DNA of 64,000 bases from an uncultured Bacteroidota bacterium (GTDB taxonomy: Bacteria > Bacteroidota > Bacteroidia > Chitinophagales > Chitinophagaceae): contig CAIRYK010000084.1 in NCBI GenBank assembly GCA_903882805.1, forward strand, positions 50,196 through 114,195, written 5' to 3'. This document shows positions 17,691 to 27,870 of this stretch, piece after piece (the stretch's first letter is position 1; every line of letters starts with the position of its first letter). Both the position numbers and the translations under genes were made by a program. The notes beneath the pieces were generated by a model. It did no database searches and was not told the origin of the DNA. It was given only the letters and a program-made list of their open reading frames with translations.

Positions 17691-20221
17691 TTAGCAATTT
17701 GGCTCCAGAAACATGCTATCGTGGTCGCCGGGAGTAAGGTAAACATCAACGCCTTTTTTGGTGTGGGTTCTCCACCCTAAAAATTTAAAATCGTCTACAA
17801 AGTAAGGGCGCTCAGCCGCCTTAAAGAGCGTAATTGCGCCATCGTGCTTGCCCATACAATATTTTGCCAGAGCCATGTGGTGCACTCTATTTATTTTGTC
17901 GCGCAGTTTATGGAATCCGTTTTGCTGGTCGGGGTTAGTATTATTTTTTACGCCAAACAGCTCACCAATGCGTTGCTTAATAGTATGTTGCTGGTAGGCA
18001 ATTGCCTGTTGCGGATTTTTTGCAAAAGAGGTAGCAATCCATCTCAGCTTCGGTATCTGCCTGTACACTTTTTTCGCCAATTGTGCTAACTTCCCTCTTT
18101 TTTTCTCTGCTTGGCCCGCATCGGTATCTATCATACCGAGTAGTAATGCGGGCTTGCCCATTGCTTTTAGCTGCATAGCCATCTCGAAAGCTACGTAGCC
18201 GCCAAAGGAATAACCAATTATTGCATAAGGCCCCTGTGGGTTCCGGGCAATAATAGCATCTAAATAGTATCTGGCGATTTCGGCTATACTACCCAGTGGT
18301 TCCGACTTGCCATCTAAACCTTTTGGTTGAAGCCCATAAACCGGCCGGTCGGAATGGAGGTATTTTATGATACCGTTAAAGTTAATGAGATTTAAATTGT
18401 CGCCGCAAACGAAGTAAACAGGAGGCCGGCTACCTGTAGGTTTTAAAGCCACCAACAGGGAAAATTCGCCGGTTCGCGTAATTCCACTCAGAAGCTCCGC
18501 CAGCTTCGAAATTGTATTGAAATCGTAAACCGAAGCTATTGATAGTTCGAGCTTACGTTCCCTTTCAATACGCGCTATCATTTCAATAGCCATTAGCGAG
18601 GAACCTCCAAGATCGAAGAAATTGTCGGCAACAGATATTCCCTGTATATTAAGCAGATCTTCCCATAACGCTGTCAGATATTGTTCGTCGTCTGTTTTTG
18701 CATCTGGCGCGTCTGTATGTATTGCAGTTGCAATTTTTCAGGCGCAGGCAATGCCAGGGTATCTACCTTACCGCTTACTGTGTATGGGAAAACATCCAAT
18801 ATCACGTAAACATCAGGAGTCATGTATGCTGGCAATTCCGATTCTACTATGTGTTTTATGGTAGTTGCGGTAAGCAATTTATTTTTCAGAATCAGGTATG
18901 CCACTATTTTCTTCAACGTTGGACGATCTTCCCGAACAATCGCTTTTACCTGACTTACACCCGGTATCCGGGCTATAACTATTTCAATTTCCGATAGTTC
19001 TACCCTATAGCCGCCTTTTACCTTAACCTGATTATCTTTTCTCCCCTGAAACTGTATGGAGCCATCGGGGTTGAAGAAGGCATGGTCGCCAGTTCTTTAC
19101 ACGCGCACAACTGTGCCATCGGGTTTGGTCCAATCTATAAAACGTATTGCAGTCTCTTCGGGTTTGTTCAGGTAATAAAGCGCCAAACAGTCGCCTGCAA
19201 TAATCACTTATCCTGTTTCGCCTATTGGTAAAAGGCGCAACTGCTCGTCAACAATATATACTTGCGCTATCGGAACAGGCGCACCAATGGGGGGTATAGC
19301 CGGCCACTGAAGCGCATTGCCTTTTAATTTATGCTCGGTAACCCACACGCTTGTTTCTGTGGGCCCGTATACGTTCATAAAAACACAATCACCGAGCACG
19401 TCGAAAAAATGGGCAATCTGTGGCGTAATCCTCAATAATTCGCCGCCCGTAATAATTTCAGTTACAGAAGTTGGGTATAAATTGTATTGCTGCGCCGTTT
19501 CTGCAAGGTACTGTACCACAACGTAGGCAAGGAACATTCTGTTTATACTGTTATCAACAATATAATGCAATAGTTTCCCAATGTTGGTGCGGTAGGTATC
19601 ATTAATCAGGTACAATACACCGCCTGTATATAGCGGTACAAATATTTCAAGAAACGAACCATCGAAACTTAAATGACTGAATTGTAGTGTACGGACACCG
19701 GGCTTTGCATGGCCATGACTTTTCTGCATCTCCAGTTGATTGATCAATCCTTTATGGCCAAGACATACTCCTTTGGGGACGCCTGTGGACCCCGAAGTGT
19801 AGAGTACACATACAATTTCGCTTTGTAACGGCAGCGGAATATCAGGATAATCGTAGGTCTCATCTGACGCAATAACATCCAATTCGAACTGCTTGAAAAA
19901 CGCGGATTCACTGTTGATACAAACTACAAATTTCAAATGTGAATCTGCAGTCAGTTGAGCAATTCGGGTATGAGGGTAGGTTGGATCGAGGGGCAAGTAT
20001 GCCTTACCAGCCTTTAAAATGGCCAATACGCCAATAACCATTTCTATACATCTTGTAGCGCTTATGCCTATTAGCTCTTGCTGTGGTGCATAATGTAGAA
20101 TAGCTGCAGAGAGCTTATCTATCCGCTCCAGTAGTTTTGGGTAGGTAATGCTTTTGTTTTCAAATACCAATGCAGTCCCATTATACAGATGTAGTTCCGA
20201 TAATAGTTTTTGCATGATCAT
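17691..20221 (-). pseudogene. Single-module NRPS-like gene (A-PCP-TE), decayed
   Basis: Read leftward from 20221, this gives an adenylation domain (A3 YTSGSTGVPKG, A5 NVYGPTETSVW, A7 RTGDHAFF, A8 GRKDNQVKVKGGYRVELSEIE, A10 YTVSGKVDTLALP), then a carrier protein with the 4'-phosphopantetheine site DLGGSSL, then a thioesterase with GYSFGGY and a C-terminal GDHDSMF His motif. Two in-frame TAA codons interrupt the A domain: at about 19206-19208, where GETG should be followed by Glu, and at about 19097-19099, where the A7 Tyr is expected. A third lesion is a frameshift near the T5 run at 18734-18738; adding one base restores the reading into the carrier domain. No condensation domain. The parts are well conserved, so decay is recent. 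Intact, it would have activated one acyl or amino acid and released it by TE. Confidence 0.85.
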
Positions 20222-20686
20222 GTTGAATGCACTTTATGATTAGTATTGTCAATTACGATTTGTAAGATAATGGTATTAATGCAGGTACTGGAATATATTG
20301 ACTTTAAGCGACATCCTATAGCACGGAATAGTTTCTAAATTACACCTGTCAATGAATGTATATAATAATTTTAAAACATTTCCCAGACTTACGTTTGTCA
20401 TTAGTGAGCTGTGAAATTATATATTTTAAGCGTTTTTTAATAGCCCGCAATATTTTTTATTGGCTTGACGAATGTTGATGGATTAAGGTATGTATTGAAT
20501 AATGCACAATAACAAGGCGGTACTTCCCTGTATTTTTCACATTATGCATATAGCCTACATAAAGGATATTTTTATAAAATTGGGTTAGCTACTCCAAATA
20601 TCTAATCTAAAGGCCTAATTTGCAATCCGAAAGGAAGGTCTCTTCCTGTTTTTTCGCTTTTTTGACTTTTTTATATTTCTATCCAA
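20222..20686. other. AT-rich intergenic region
   Basis: 465 bases between the divergent NRPS-like pseudogene and the methyltransferase. Strongly AT-rich; no gene, no clear hairpin. TATATTTC shortly before 20687 is a near match to a -7 element for the methyltransferase gene. Confidence 0.5.
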
Positions 20687-21517
20687 ATGATGTTACCGGA
20701 GCAGTTTTTTGAACTGATGCTGAAAGAATTGGAAGTACACACAGAGATGCAACCCTATTACAAGTTTTTGGGTAACCAATCTTCGTGGCATTTCAGGCGC
20801 AATTATTTTCTGCAAAGGCTGCGTTATATAAAAAAGCACATGATCGACAATGTAGATAATAAGGCCAATTTGTCGATATGGGATTGTGGTTGCGGATATG
20901 GCACCACCTGCCTGTTTCTGGCCATGAACGGCATTAAAACCTACGGTACTACGCTCGAATTTTATTTTGACACCGTAAACAAACGCAAAGAATACTGGAG
21001 CAAGTATGGCGACACTTCGCTTTTTACCTGCACCTACGAAAATCTGTTTGACAACAAACCTCAACCCGCCAGTTATAACTGGATAATAGTGCAAGATACG
21101 CTCCACCACCTTGAGCCAATAGATGAGGCGCTACAGATATTTAATGAAAGCCTGCGTAAGGGCGGAAAAGTACTGTCGATAGAAGAGAACGGCAACAACA
21201 TTATACAGCGCATGAAGCTGTACAAGTACCGCGGCAATAAGCGCATCATCACTATTTGGGATGAGAAATTGCAAAAAGATATACTGATAGGCAACGAGAA
21301 CATACGTAGCCTGAATAGCTGGCGATGGCTGTTTGAGAAAAACGGATTTCATTTGTTGGGCGATAGCGTGCAATACATACGCTACTATCTGCCCATCAGT
21401 TACAAGTTTTCCAATCCGGAAGTGTTGATGGCTAAAGAAGAACAGATACAACGTCACAAAGGTCTCCGCCGCGAATATTTTTTCTTCGGACTTAACTTTA
21501 TCATGGAGAAAAATTAG
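20687..21517 (+). CDS. Class I SAM-dependent methyltransferase
   Basis: 276 residues, cytoplasmic. The SAM-binding motif I reads LSIWDCGCGYGTTCLFLA (about residues 62-80), followed by an acidic end of strand 2 in TTLEFYFD, motif YNWIIVQDTLHHL (post-I/motif II, about 129-142) and LRKGGKVLSIEENGNN. These mark a Rossmann-fold methyltransferase of the UbiE/Methyltransf_11 type. Substrate unknown. Nearby genes do not form a clear pathway; a link to the decayed NRPS is possible but unsupported. Confidence 0.85.
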   Translation: MMLPEQFFELMLKELEVHTEMQPYYKFLGNQSSWHFRRNYFLQRLRYIKKHMIDNVDNKANLSIWDCGCGYGTTCLFLAMNGIKTYGTTLEFYFDTVNKRKEYWSKYGDTSLFTCTYENLFDNKPQPASYNWIIVQDTLHHLEPIDEALQIFNESLRKGGKVLSIEENGNNIIQRMKLYKYRGNKRIITIWDEKLQKDILIGNENIRSLNSWRWLFEKNGFHLLGDSVQYIRYYLPISYKFSNPEVLMAKEEQIQRHKGLRREYFFFGLNFIMEKN

Positions 21518-21569
21518 TTTGGTTGTTCCCCTAAGGTATAATCCGTATTGCTACTACATCCGGACTTTA

Positions 21570-23213
21570 TTAGGATACCTCCACATCTGTAAACTTAAAT
21601 GCTGCTCCGTCGAAAAGGCCGAGGTCGCTTAGCTTCAGCGCGGGTATTACCAGCAACCCCATAAACGACAAGGTCATAAACGGCGCATGCATGGTTGTGC
21701 CCAACGATTTAGCCAATTTATCTATAGCAGTATATTGTGCAGCTACCTCGTGCGCGCTACCGGTAGCCATGAGTCCGGCTATGGGTAATGGCATAACGTT
21801 CACATTATCGGCATCGGTCGCTACGGCTATTCCGCCTTTACTATCTATTAGTGCATTTACGGCCGCGCATATGCTTTCGTCAGTTACGCCTACGGCTATA
21901 ATATTATGGCAATCGTGCGCCACTGTAGAGGCGATTGCACCATGCGATAAGCAGAAATTTTTGATAAAGGCTACGGCAACCGGCGCATCGGGCAGATAGC
22001 GGTTAACAACGGCTATTTTTAGTATGTCGCGTTGTGTGTCGCTCACCAACATGCCATTGGCGACCTTTGCGGGCAAGGTCAGGCAGTTGGTTACCAACTG
22101 CCCTTCTATGGCCTCAATAACCCGGATAGCGGGCGCAGGCGATTGCGCTTTAATCGCAAACTGGCCGGGAATTTTAGGCAATGCCATGAACTTGTTGATG
22201 GGTGTAACTGGCACAAATGGTAGTAGCGATGCTCCGTTTTCAGCAACCAATCGTCCATCTAAATAGGTCCGTAATATATTCAGGTCGGAAAGGTTGTCCG
22301 CTACTACAAAATCGGCAGGGTCGCCTATCCGCAGCAGGCCCACCGGTAGGTTGTAGTGCATTGCCGGATTTACTGACGCGGCCCGCAACACATCGTAAAG
22401 ATTATAGCCTGCCTGCAGCGAGCGTTTCACAAGGGCGTTTATATGGTTCAATACCAGCTCGTCGGGATGCTTATCGTCGCTGCAAAACATAACCCGCTCA
22501 GGGTGCGTAGCCAACAGGGGCGCAAGGGCTTCGTAGTTTTTTGCTGCGCTGCCCTCGCGGATAAGAATATGCATACCCGCGGCAATTTTATCGAGCGCTT
22601 CTGGTAGGGTAAAGCACTCGTGGTCTGTAGTGATGCCGACAGCAGCATATTGGGCAGCTACCTCGCCTCTTAGTCCGGGTGCGTGTCCGTCTACAGGTTT
22701 GCCGGCAGCGTGGGCAGCAGCTATTTTAGCCATCACCTGCGGATCGTTATACAATACACCGGGATAGTTCATCATTTCCGACAAATACCAGATATCGGGA
22801 CTATTCAGCAGTTCGGCTACAGCGGCGGCATCCAGCGTGGCGCCGGCTGTTTCAAAGCCCGTAGCTGGCACGCACGATGGGGCGCCAAAGAAAAACTTAA
22901 ACGGCGATAGTTTACTATTGTCTATCATATACTGCACACCTGCCTTGCCGCACACATTGGCAATCTCGTGCGGATCGGACACTGTGGCTACCGTGCCGTG
23001 CACAACTGCTATTTGACCAAACGCAGTAGGGGCCAGCATAGAGCTTTCTATGTGTATGTGCGCATCTATATATCCCGGCATTATCAGGTGTGCGGGCGCT
23101 GCTGCTACTTCTGTTATCATAGTTATCCGGCCATTATCCACTTCTATGGTTGCTGGATAAATACGTCTTGCAAAAAGATCGACCAACTGGCCGGAGATAG
23201 TATATGCGCTCAT
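21570..23213 (-). CDS. ade: Adenine deaminase
   Basis: 547 residues, the usual length of the Ade family. It converts adenine to hypoxanthine and ammonia with a metal centre of the amidohydrolase type. The metal-binding text LIMPGYIDAHIHIESSML (about 43-60), GTVATVSDPHEIANVCG, DGHAPGLRG, DHECFTLPEALDKIAAGMHILIREGSAAKN and FCSDDKHPDEL are all seen, plus the C-terminal Ade-specific domain with VAHDCHNIIAVG and MPLPIAGLMAT. It acts in purine salvage in the cytoplasm. The gene seems monocistronic. Confidence 0.96.
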   Translation of the reverse strand: MSAYTISGQLVDLFARRIYPATIEVDNGRITMITEVAAAPAHLIMPGYIDAHIHIESSMLAPTAFGQIAVVHGTVATVSDPHEIANVCGKAGVQYMIDNSKLSPFKFFFGAPSCVPATGFETAGATLDAAAVAELLNSPDIWYLSEMMNYPGVLYNDPQVMAKIAAAHAAGKPVDGHAPGLRGEVAAQYAAVGITTDHECFTLPEALDKIAAGMHILIREGSAAKNYEALAPLLATHPERVMFCSDDKHPDELVLNHINALVKRSLQAGYNLYDVLRAASVNPAMHYNLPVGLLRIGDPADFVVADNLSDLNILRTYLDGRLVAENGASLLPFVPVTPINKFMALPKIPGQFAIKAQSPAPAIRVIEAIEGQLVTNCLTLPAKVANGMLVSDTQRDILKIAVVNRYLPDAPVAVAFIKNFCLSHGAIASTVAHDCHNIIAVGVTDESICAAVNALIDSKGGIAVATDADNVNVMPLPIAGLMATGSAHEVAAQYTAIDKLAKSLGTTMHAPFMTLSFMGLLVIPALKLSDLGLFDGAAFKFTDVEVS

Positions 23214-23263
23214 AGCGGTATTGATGAATGAAATTGTAATGGGATAAACAAATTTTGAACAAA

Positions 23264-23659
23264 TCAGGCAATAAAGCCCGGCTGGTGCGACATTTCTACT
23301 TTTATATTAATCAGGTTAGCCATTAGCATGGCGCGGTTTTTGGCTTGTTCAGCATTTTCGCCTGCAAAAAGTTCATCAACGGTGGCGTTCCAATGTAGCA
23401 ACCAAGTGTCGAAGTGGGGCCTTTGCAGCGGTATGCGTTTGTCTACTCCTATGTGCACACCTATGGGGTTGCCCGAATAGCCGGGCTTGCTGAACAAAAC
23501 CGACTCCCAAAAACGATACATGACCGGCAAGTGGTGCGACCAGTCGGCGCCTATGATGTCGTTGAAAATATAGCCTATCAGGTCGTCTTTGCGCACAACG
23601 TCGTAAAAACTATTGATGAGCAATTGTACGTCGTCGCCGGTGGTTATATCAGGCTTCAT
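23264..23659 (-). CDS. Group III truncated haemoglobin
   Basis: 131 residues. The 2-over-2 globin of group III is recognised by FYDVVRKDDLIGYIFND, HHLPVMYRFWESVLF with conserved aromatic residues, YSGNPIGVHIGV, and the proximal His in RPHFDTWLLHW. Group III globins bind oxygen or NO in the cytoplasm; their physiological role is mostly unproven. It is 50 bases downstream of the start side of ade, and may be independently expressed. Confidence 0.92.
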   Translation of the reverse strand: MKPDITTGDDVQLLINSFYDVVRKDDLIGYIFNDIIGADWSHHLPVMYRFWESVLFSKPGYSGNPIGVHIGVDKRIPLQRPHFDTWLLHWNATVDELFAGENAEQAKNRAMLMANLINIKVEMSHQPGFIA

Positions 23660-23791
23660 GGGGAGGGTATTTATACTGCAAAGTTAGCAGCTAATATGCT
23701 AAACAAGGAAGGAAACAAAGTGAATGCTTTTCAGTAAACGCAATAAACAATTGAAAGATTTTATTTACTTTTCCCTTTCAATCATCGAAAC

Positions 23792-25369
23792 ATGAATAAA
23801 CAATCGCGCATACTACTTGCGGGTATTGGTTTGCTGGCCCTATCGTTCAGGGGCGATAAAACCGAAAAGGTAAATCTGCATATGGTAGACCGTATACGGT
23901 ATGAAGGGTTTAACAACTCTAAAGTGATGGAAACCATGTTTCAACTAACCGACGTTAATGGTCCGCGCCTCACGGGTTCGGCAGGTATGAAAAGCGCGGA
24001 GCGGTGGACCCGCAAACAACTCGAGGATTGGGGATTGGCCAACGCCCACATAGAGCCATGGGGCGGTTTTGGCAAGGGCTGGGAGGTGAATAAAAGCTAT
24101 GTGGCTATGACGGCGCCCTATTATCAGCAACTGATAGCTGTGCCCCGTGCCTGGACGCCCGGCACCAATGGGCCGGTAAAGGCCAAGGCTGTGCTGGTGA
24201 GGATAGATAAGGCGGAAGATTTGGCGCAATATGCAGGAAAGCTGCGCGACAAAATAGTAGTGTACGCCACCATAGGCGGAGAGACCAAGCCCAATTTTAC
24301 AGCCGACGCATCGCGACTGAGCGAGGAAGATTTGCGTAAGCTATCTATGGATCCGCATGTGGAAGACGGCCCTACCAACCTGAGTAAACGGCCGGCCAGC
24401 CCCGTAAAAGCGTCGCCCAATTTGCGCAAAATGATTGATTCGTTTTTTTATGCCGAAGGGGTAGCCGCTGTACTGAGCGGTGGCCGCGGCACTATGGGCA
24501 CGGTGTTTACATCGAATGGCGCGCCGCGCGCCTGGAACGCGCCTCCGGTATCGCCGGAGCTGGAAATGGGTAATGAACATATAGCGCGCCTTATAAGGCT
24601 ACTGGATGCAGGCAAGGAGGTGATGGTGGAAGTAGACACCCGCACCACTTTCCAGACAGCCGACTCGATAGAAAGCAATGTGATCGCCGAAATACCGGGT
24701 ACCGACCCCGAGCTGAAAGACGAGATAGTGATGCTGGGCGGGCACCTGGATAGCTGGCATGCATCTACCGGCGCCACCGATAACGGAACAGGCGTAGGGG
24801 TGATGATGGAAGCCGTGAGGATACTGAAAGCCGTGGGCGTAAAACCCCGCCGCACCATCCGTATAGCCTTGTGGAGCGGTGAAGAGCAAGGGCTATTGGG
24901 CTCGCGCGGATATGCCAAAAACCATTTTGGCGACCGCCTGACCATGAAACTGAAACCCGAACAAAGCAAGGTGTCGGCCTACTTCAATCTGGATAATGGA
25001 GGAGGTAAGATACGTGGGGTGTTTTTACAGGGCAATGACGAACTAAGGTCTGTTTTCGGCGCTTGGCTGGAACCGTTTGCCGATCTGGGCGCCACAACGC
25101 TTACTATACGCAATACTGGCTCTACTGACCACATAGCATTTGATGAACTGGGCATACCCGGATTTCAGTTTATACAAGACGGACTTGAGTATGGCACCCG
25201 CACCCACCATACCAACATGGATTCGTATGACCGGGTTAGCGCTAACGATCTGATGCAGGCGTCGGTGATAGTGGCTTCGTTTGTGTATCATGCCGCCATG
25301 CGCAACGATATGCTGCCCCGCAAGCCGCTGCCCAAACCCAACCCTGCGCCCAATAGCTGGACAAGGTAA
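23792..25369 (+). CDS. M28 family metallopeptidase, exported
   Basis: 525 residues with a short N-terminal signal (MNKQSRILLAGIGLLALSF). Residues ~120-200 resemble a PA-like insert (AVLVRIDKAEDLAQYAGKLRDKIVVYATIGG). The M28 catalytic core follows: GGHLDSWHASTGATDNGTG with zinc ligands His and Asp near residue 318-331, then ALWSGEEQGLLGSRGY with the catalytic Glu pair near 363-364, and a C-terminal HHTNMDSYD with the final His ligand. It is likely an aminopeptidase or carboxypeptidase acting on peptides in the periplasm or outside. Confidence 0.92.
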   Translation: MNKQSRILLAGIGLLALSFRGDKTEKVNLHMVDRIRYEGFNNSKVMETMFQLTDVNGPRLTGSAGMKSAERWTRKQLEDWGLANAHIEPWGGFGKGWEVNKSYVAMTAPYYQQLIAVPRAWTPGTNGPVKAKAVLVRIDKAEDLAQYAGKLRDKIVVYATIGGETKPNFTADASRLSEEDLRKLSMDPHVEDGPTNLSKRPASPVKASPNLRKMIDSFFYAEGVAAVLSGGRGTMGTVFTSNGAPRAWNAPPVSPELEMGNEHIARLIRLLDAGKEVMVEVDTRTTFQTADSIESNVIAEIPGTDPELKDEIVMLGGHLDSWHASTGATDNGTGVGVMMEAVRILKAVGVKPRRTIRIALWSGEEQGLLGSRGYAKNHFGDRLTMKLKPEQSKVSAYFNLDNGGGKIRGVFLQGNDELRSVFGAWLEPFADLGATTLTIRNTGSTDHIAFDELGIPGFQFIQDGLEYGTRTHHTNMDSYDRVSANDLMQASVIVASFVYHAAMRNDMLPRKPLPKPNPAPNSWTR

Positions 25370-25381
25370 TGCCGCAGATAA

Positions 25382-25987
25382 TCAGAAATTAATCATCAGG
25401 CTTGCGCCGCTGCCGGTAATTTGTATTTCATCGAGCAGCTGTCGCCACTTGCTGTTGCGCCGGGCATGCGATGCGTACATAACATTGTCGAACAGGAGCA
25501 GAAATACGCCCTGTATAGCCACCGACCGGCCAAAGCCGGTAAGCATATCTTTTTTGTTGGTGGAGGTGCGGCCAATTTCTGTAAGGGCTACGCCAGCGCC
25601 TACATACAGTACATCAAGCCCGGCATTTATCAAATACAAGCGTTTGTTGGCCTGATACTGCTGGTATGCCTGCAGATAGTTGTATTTGTGCGCGCGATCT
25701 TTGCCAATACCCCGTAGCCCCAGCGCGGCAATGCCGGTATTTATGGCGCCCCACGCAAAATTCATTTCATGAAAATACTTCCATTCGTCCTGCTTTGCGG
25801 CAAAATAGCCGGCGCCGCCTGCCGCCATATTTGCTATGCCCCATGCGCCCAGCGTTAGCATTCCCTTGCCGTTGGTGCAAATGCGGTTGTTGTTGTACGC
25901 GGTAATGGTATCTTTAAACGACAATTGCTGGGCATTTGCCGCTACGCACTGTAGCGCAAGGCAACAAATCAGAAGGATGTATTTCAT
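25382..25987 (-). CDS. Hypothetical exported membrane-associated protein
   Basis: 201 residues with a signal peptide (MKYILLICCLALQCVAANAQ). After it, the sequence alternates hydrophobic, Gly/Ala-rich helices (GMLTLGAWGIANMAAGGAGYFAA; AWGAINTGIAALGL; NAGLDVLYVGAGVAL; VAIQGVFLLLFDNVMYA) with short polar loops, suggesting three or four membrane segments. Families with this layout are conserved in Bacteroidota without known function. It converges on the M28 gene 12 bases away. Confidence 0.7.
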   Translation of the reverse strand: MKYILLICCLALQCVAANAQQLSFKDTITAYNNNRICTNGKGMLTLGAWGIANMAAGGAGYFAAKQDEWKYFHEMNFAWGAINTGIAALGLRGIGKDRAHKYNYLQAYQQYQANKRLYLINAGLDVLYVGAGVALTEIGRTSTNKKDMLTGFGRSVAIQGVFLLLFDNVMYASHARRNSKWRQLLDEIQITGSGASLMINF

Positions 25988-26115
25988 TTTTGCAAAGAGT
26001 GTAGAACAAAGCTATTAAAATCAGGGTTATCGCCGGCGTTCAATATTATTGGCGCTTAATTTGCAGTTAGTACCAAAGAGAAATTTAACACAATATTTTC
26101 CAAACACCTTTCCAT

Positions 26116-26526
26116 ATGAGATTACCTGTTTTCGCCACCGCGGCTTTAGTATTATTAGCGTTAGGTTGTAGCAAGCCGGGAAACACCACTGTTACCACCA
26201 ATACGCCCGGAGCAGTTATTACAGGTTCCTGGAAACTTGCACTGATAACCGGAGGCTTTGCCAGTCTGCATTTTATTCCGGGGCCCGATCAGCAAAAGCA
26301 CATCACGTTTCGTACAGATGGCACGTGTACCACCACCACAACCACCGATACGGTAACCGCGCCTTATAGCCTGCGTTTAGACAGCTCTATTAGCTATATG
26401 GCAGTACGCAAGTTTGTAACCATAGGCGATAACAACAGGCTTATGTATTCGTTTGTACACGATAGCCTGACGATAGAAATGGACGGCATTGCCGACGGCA
26501 CAACCGACTGGCTGATACGCGAATAA
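26116..26526 (+). CDS. Small hypothetical lipoprotein, lipocalin-like
   Basis: 136 residues. The signal MRLPVFATAALVLLALGC gives lipobox ALGC with a Cys at 18. The mature part starts with a Thr-rich linker, then GSWKLALITGGF, a pattern typical of lipocalin-like domain proteins of Bacteroidota, followed by strands with ITFRTDGTC, RLMYSFVHDSLTIEMDGIADG. It probably forms a small beta barrel at the envelope. Ligand unknown. Confidence 0.7.
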   Translation: MRLPVFATAALVLLALGCSKPGNTTVTTNTPGAVITGSWKLALITGGFASLHFIPGPDQQKHITFRTDGTCTTTTTTDTVTAPYSLRLDSSISYMAVRKFVTIGDNNRLMYSFVHDSLTIEMDGIADGTTDWLIRE

Positions 26527-26671
26527 ACTAACCTCAGTAAACGCAGGGCAACAACAAGGTGAATGCGAGAAAATACACAAGAAAACGTATACTATGCAAC
26601 AATTGCAAATGTAGACAAGCGCAATAATGATATTTTATTGCTGCATGGGCGTAACGCCGTATAGCATCGGG

Positions 26672-27691
26672 CTACGGTAGCCCTACTGTGGCCTGCTGTA
26701 TTTTAGCAACCGAAGCATCGGTAAGGTTTTCGTTTTTCTGTAGGGTGTTTTTGTCGGTTTCTATTTCTACCTGCTTTACTGTTACGGCATAGTCGTTTGG
26801 GGCAATGGGCGCGCCGAACCCAATGGCGTAGGTTTTTGTAAAAACAGCGCCTAAATAGAGTATTATAGAACTATAATACACCCATGATATAAGTATAACC
26901 AGCGAACCGGCAGCTCCATAGGTAGCTCCAATTTTAGTTTGTGATATATAGATAGAGATGCCAAACTTACCAATAATGAATAAAAACGCGGTAATGAAAG
27001 CCCCCGACATAACATCTTTCCACTTTATTTTGGCATCGGGTAACACGCGAAAGATTACCGCAAATATGAGCATACTTATTCCAAATGTGAGTAGCAGATT
27101 GAAAACGTAAAAGACTACTACCGTTACCTCCGGAAACCGCGCCTGTAGATTACTGCTTACGCCCTCTATTATACCAGTAATAGCCAGCGAAACTAACAAT
27201 AGAAAGCCCAGACTAATGATAACAGAGAAGGACAAGAATCTGTTTTGTAAGAATTTCAGCCACCCACGTTTAGGTTTTGCTTTTAGTCCCCAAATGGTAT
27301 TTATTGAATCTTGAATCTCTGCAAATACAGTAGTGGCGCCTATAGTGAGCATTGCAAAACCTATAATGGCTGTTGTGGTACTTTTACCGCTTTGTGAGGC
27401 GTTTTTGATGATTTCCTGTAGTTGCACTGCCGAATCCTGCCCTATGAAATCGTGCAACACGCCATATATTTTACCTTCTATTGCCTCTTTTTTGAAGAAC
27501 AGACCGCAAATGGAAATAATTAACACCAATAACGGACCAAGTGAAAAAACAGTGTAATAGGCAAGTGAAGCGCTTAGTTTCAGGATATTATCGTCTATGA
27601 AACAAGTAATTGTGTCTTTGAGCAGCCCCCACACTCCAGCCGGCGATAATTTTTTATTAGCGGTATTTACGTCAGTTGTTTGCTCGGGCAT
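26672..27691 (-). CDS. YihY/BrkB family membrane protein
   Basis: 339 residues. Six transmembrane helices are visible, with the family signatures SASLAYYTVFSLGPLLVLIIS after the first ~40 residues, TTAIIGFAMLTIGATTVFAEIQDSINTIWGLK and the last pair with YGAAGSLVILISWVYYSSIILYLGAVFTKTYA. The family was once called ribonuclease BN, a claim now abandoned; a transport role is likely. The last 50 residues are polar and cytoplasmic. A near-palindrome (GGGCTA, TAGCCC) lies at its stop codon. Confidence 0.92.
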   Translation of the reverse strand: MPEQTTDVNTANKKLSPAGVWGLLKDTITCFIDDNILKLSASLAYYTVFSLGPLLVLIISICGLFFKKEAIEGKIYGVLHDFIGQDSAVQLQEIIKNASQSGKSTTTAIIGFAMLTIGATTVFAEIQDSINTIWGLKAKPKRGWLKFLQNRFLSFSVIISLGFLLLVSLAITGIIEGVSSNLQARFPEVTVVVFYVFNLLLTFGISMLIFAVIFRVLPDAKIKWKDVMSGAFITAFLFIIGKFGISIYISQTKIGATYGAAGSLVILISWVYYSSIILYLGAVFTKTYAIGFGAPIAPNDYAVTVKQVEIETDKNTLQKNENLTDASVAKIQQATVGLP

Positions 27692-27870
27692 TTATAGCGT
27701 TGCTTTATTTTTTTACCTTTTCTCATTTGCAAGGTTCACTTGCTATGCAGAAGGTAAAAGTAGTAAGCCGCCAATTTTGAAAGTTACAGTTTAGATACTG
27801 TTTATTGCATAATTACTGCATCTGGCAATAGCAGACAACAGCGGTAGGTGCAAAAGCGAGTACTACCACT

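Noticed and set aside
19080..19210. TAA read as sense codon (alternative code or suppression)
   Set aside because: Many other genes here end normally at TAA, so both in-frame TAA are most simply nonsense changes.
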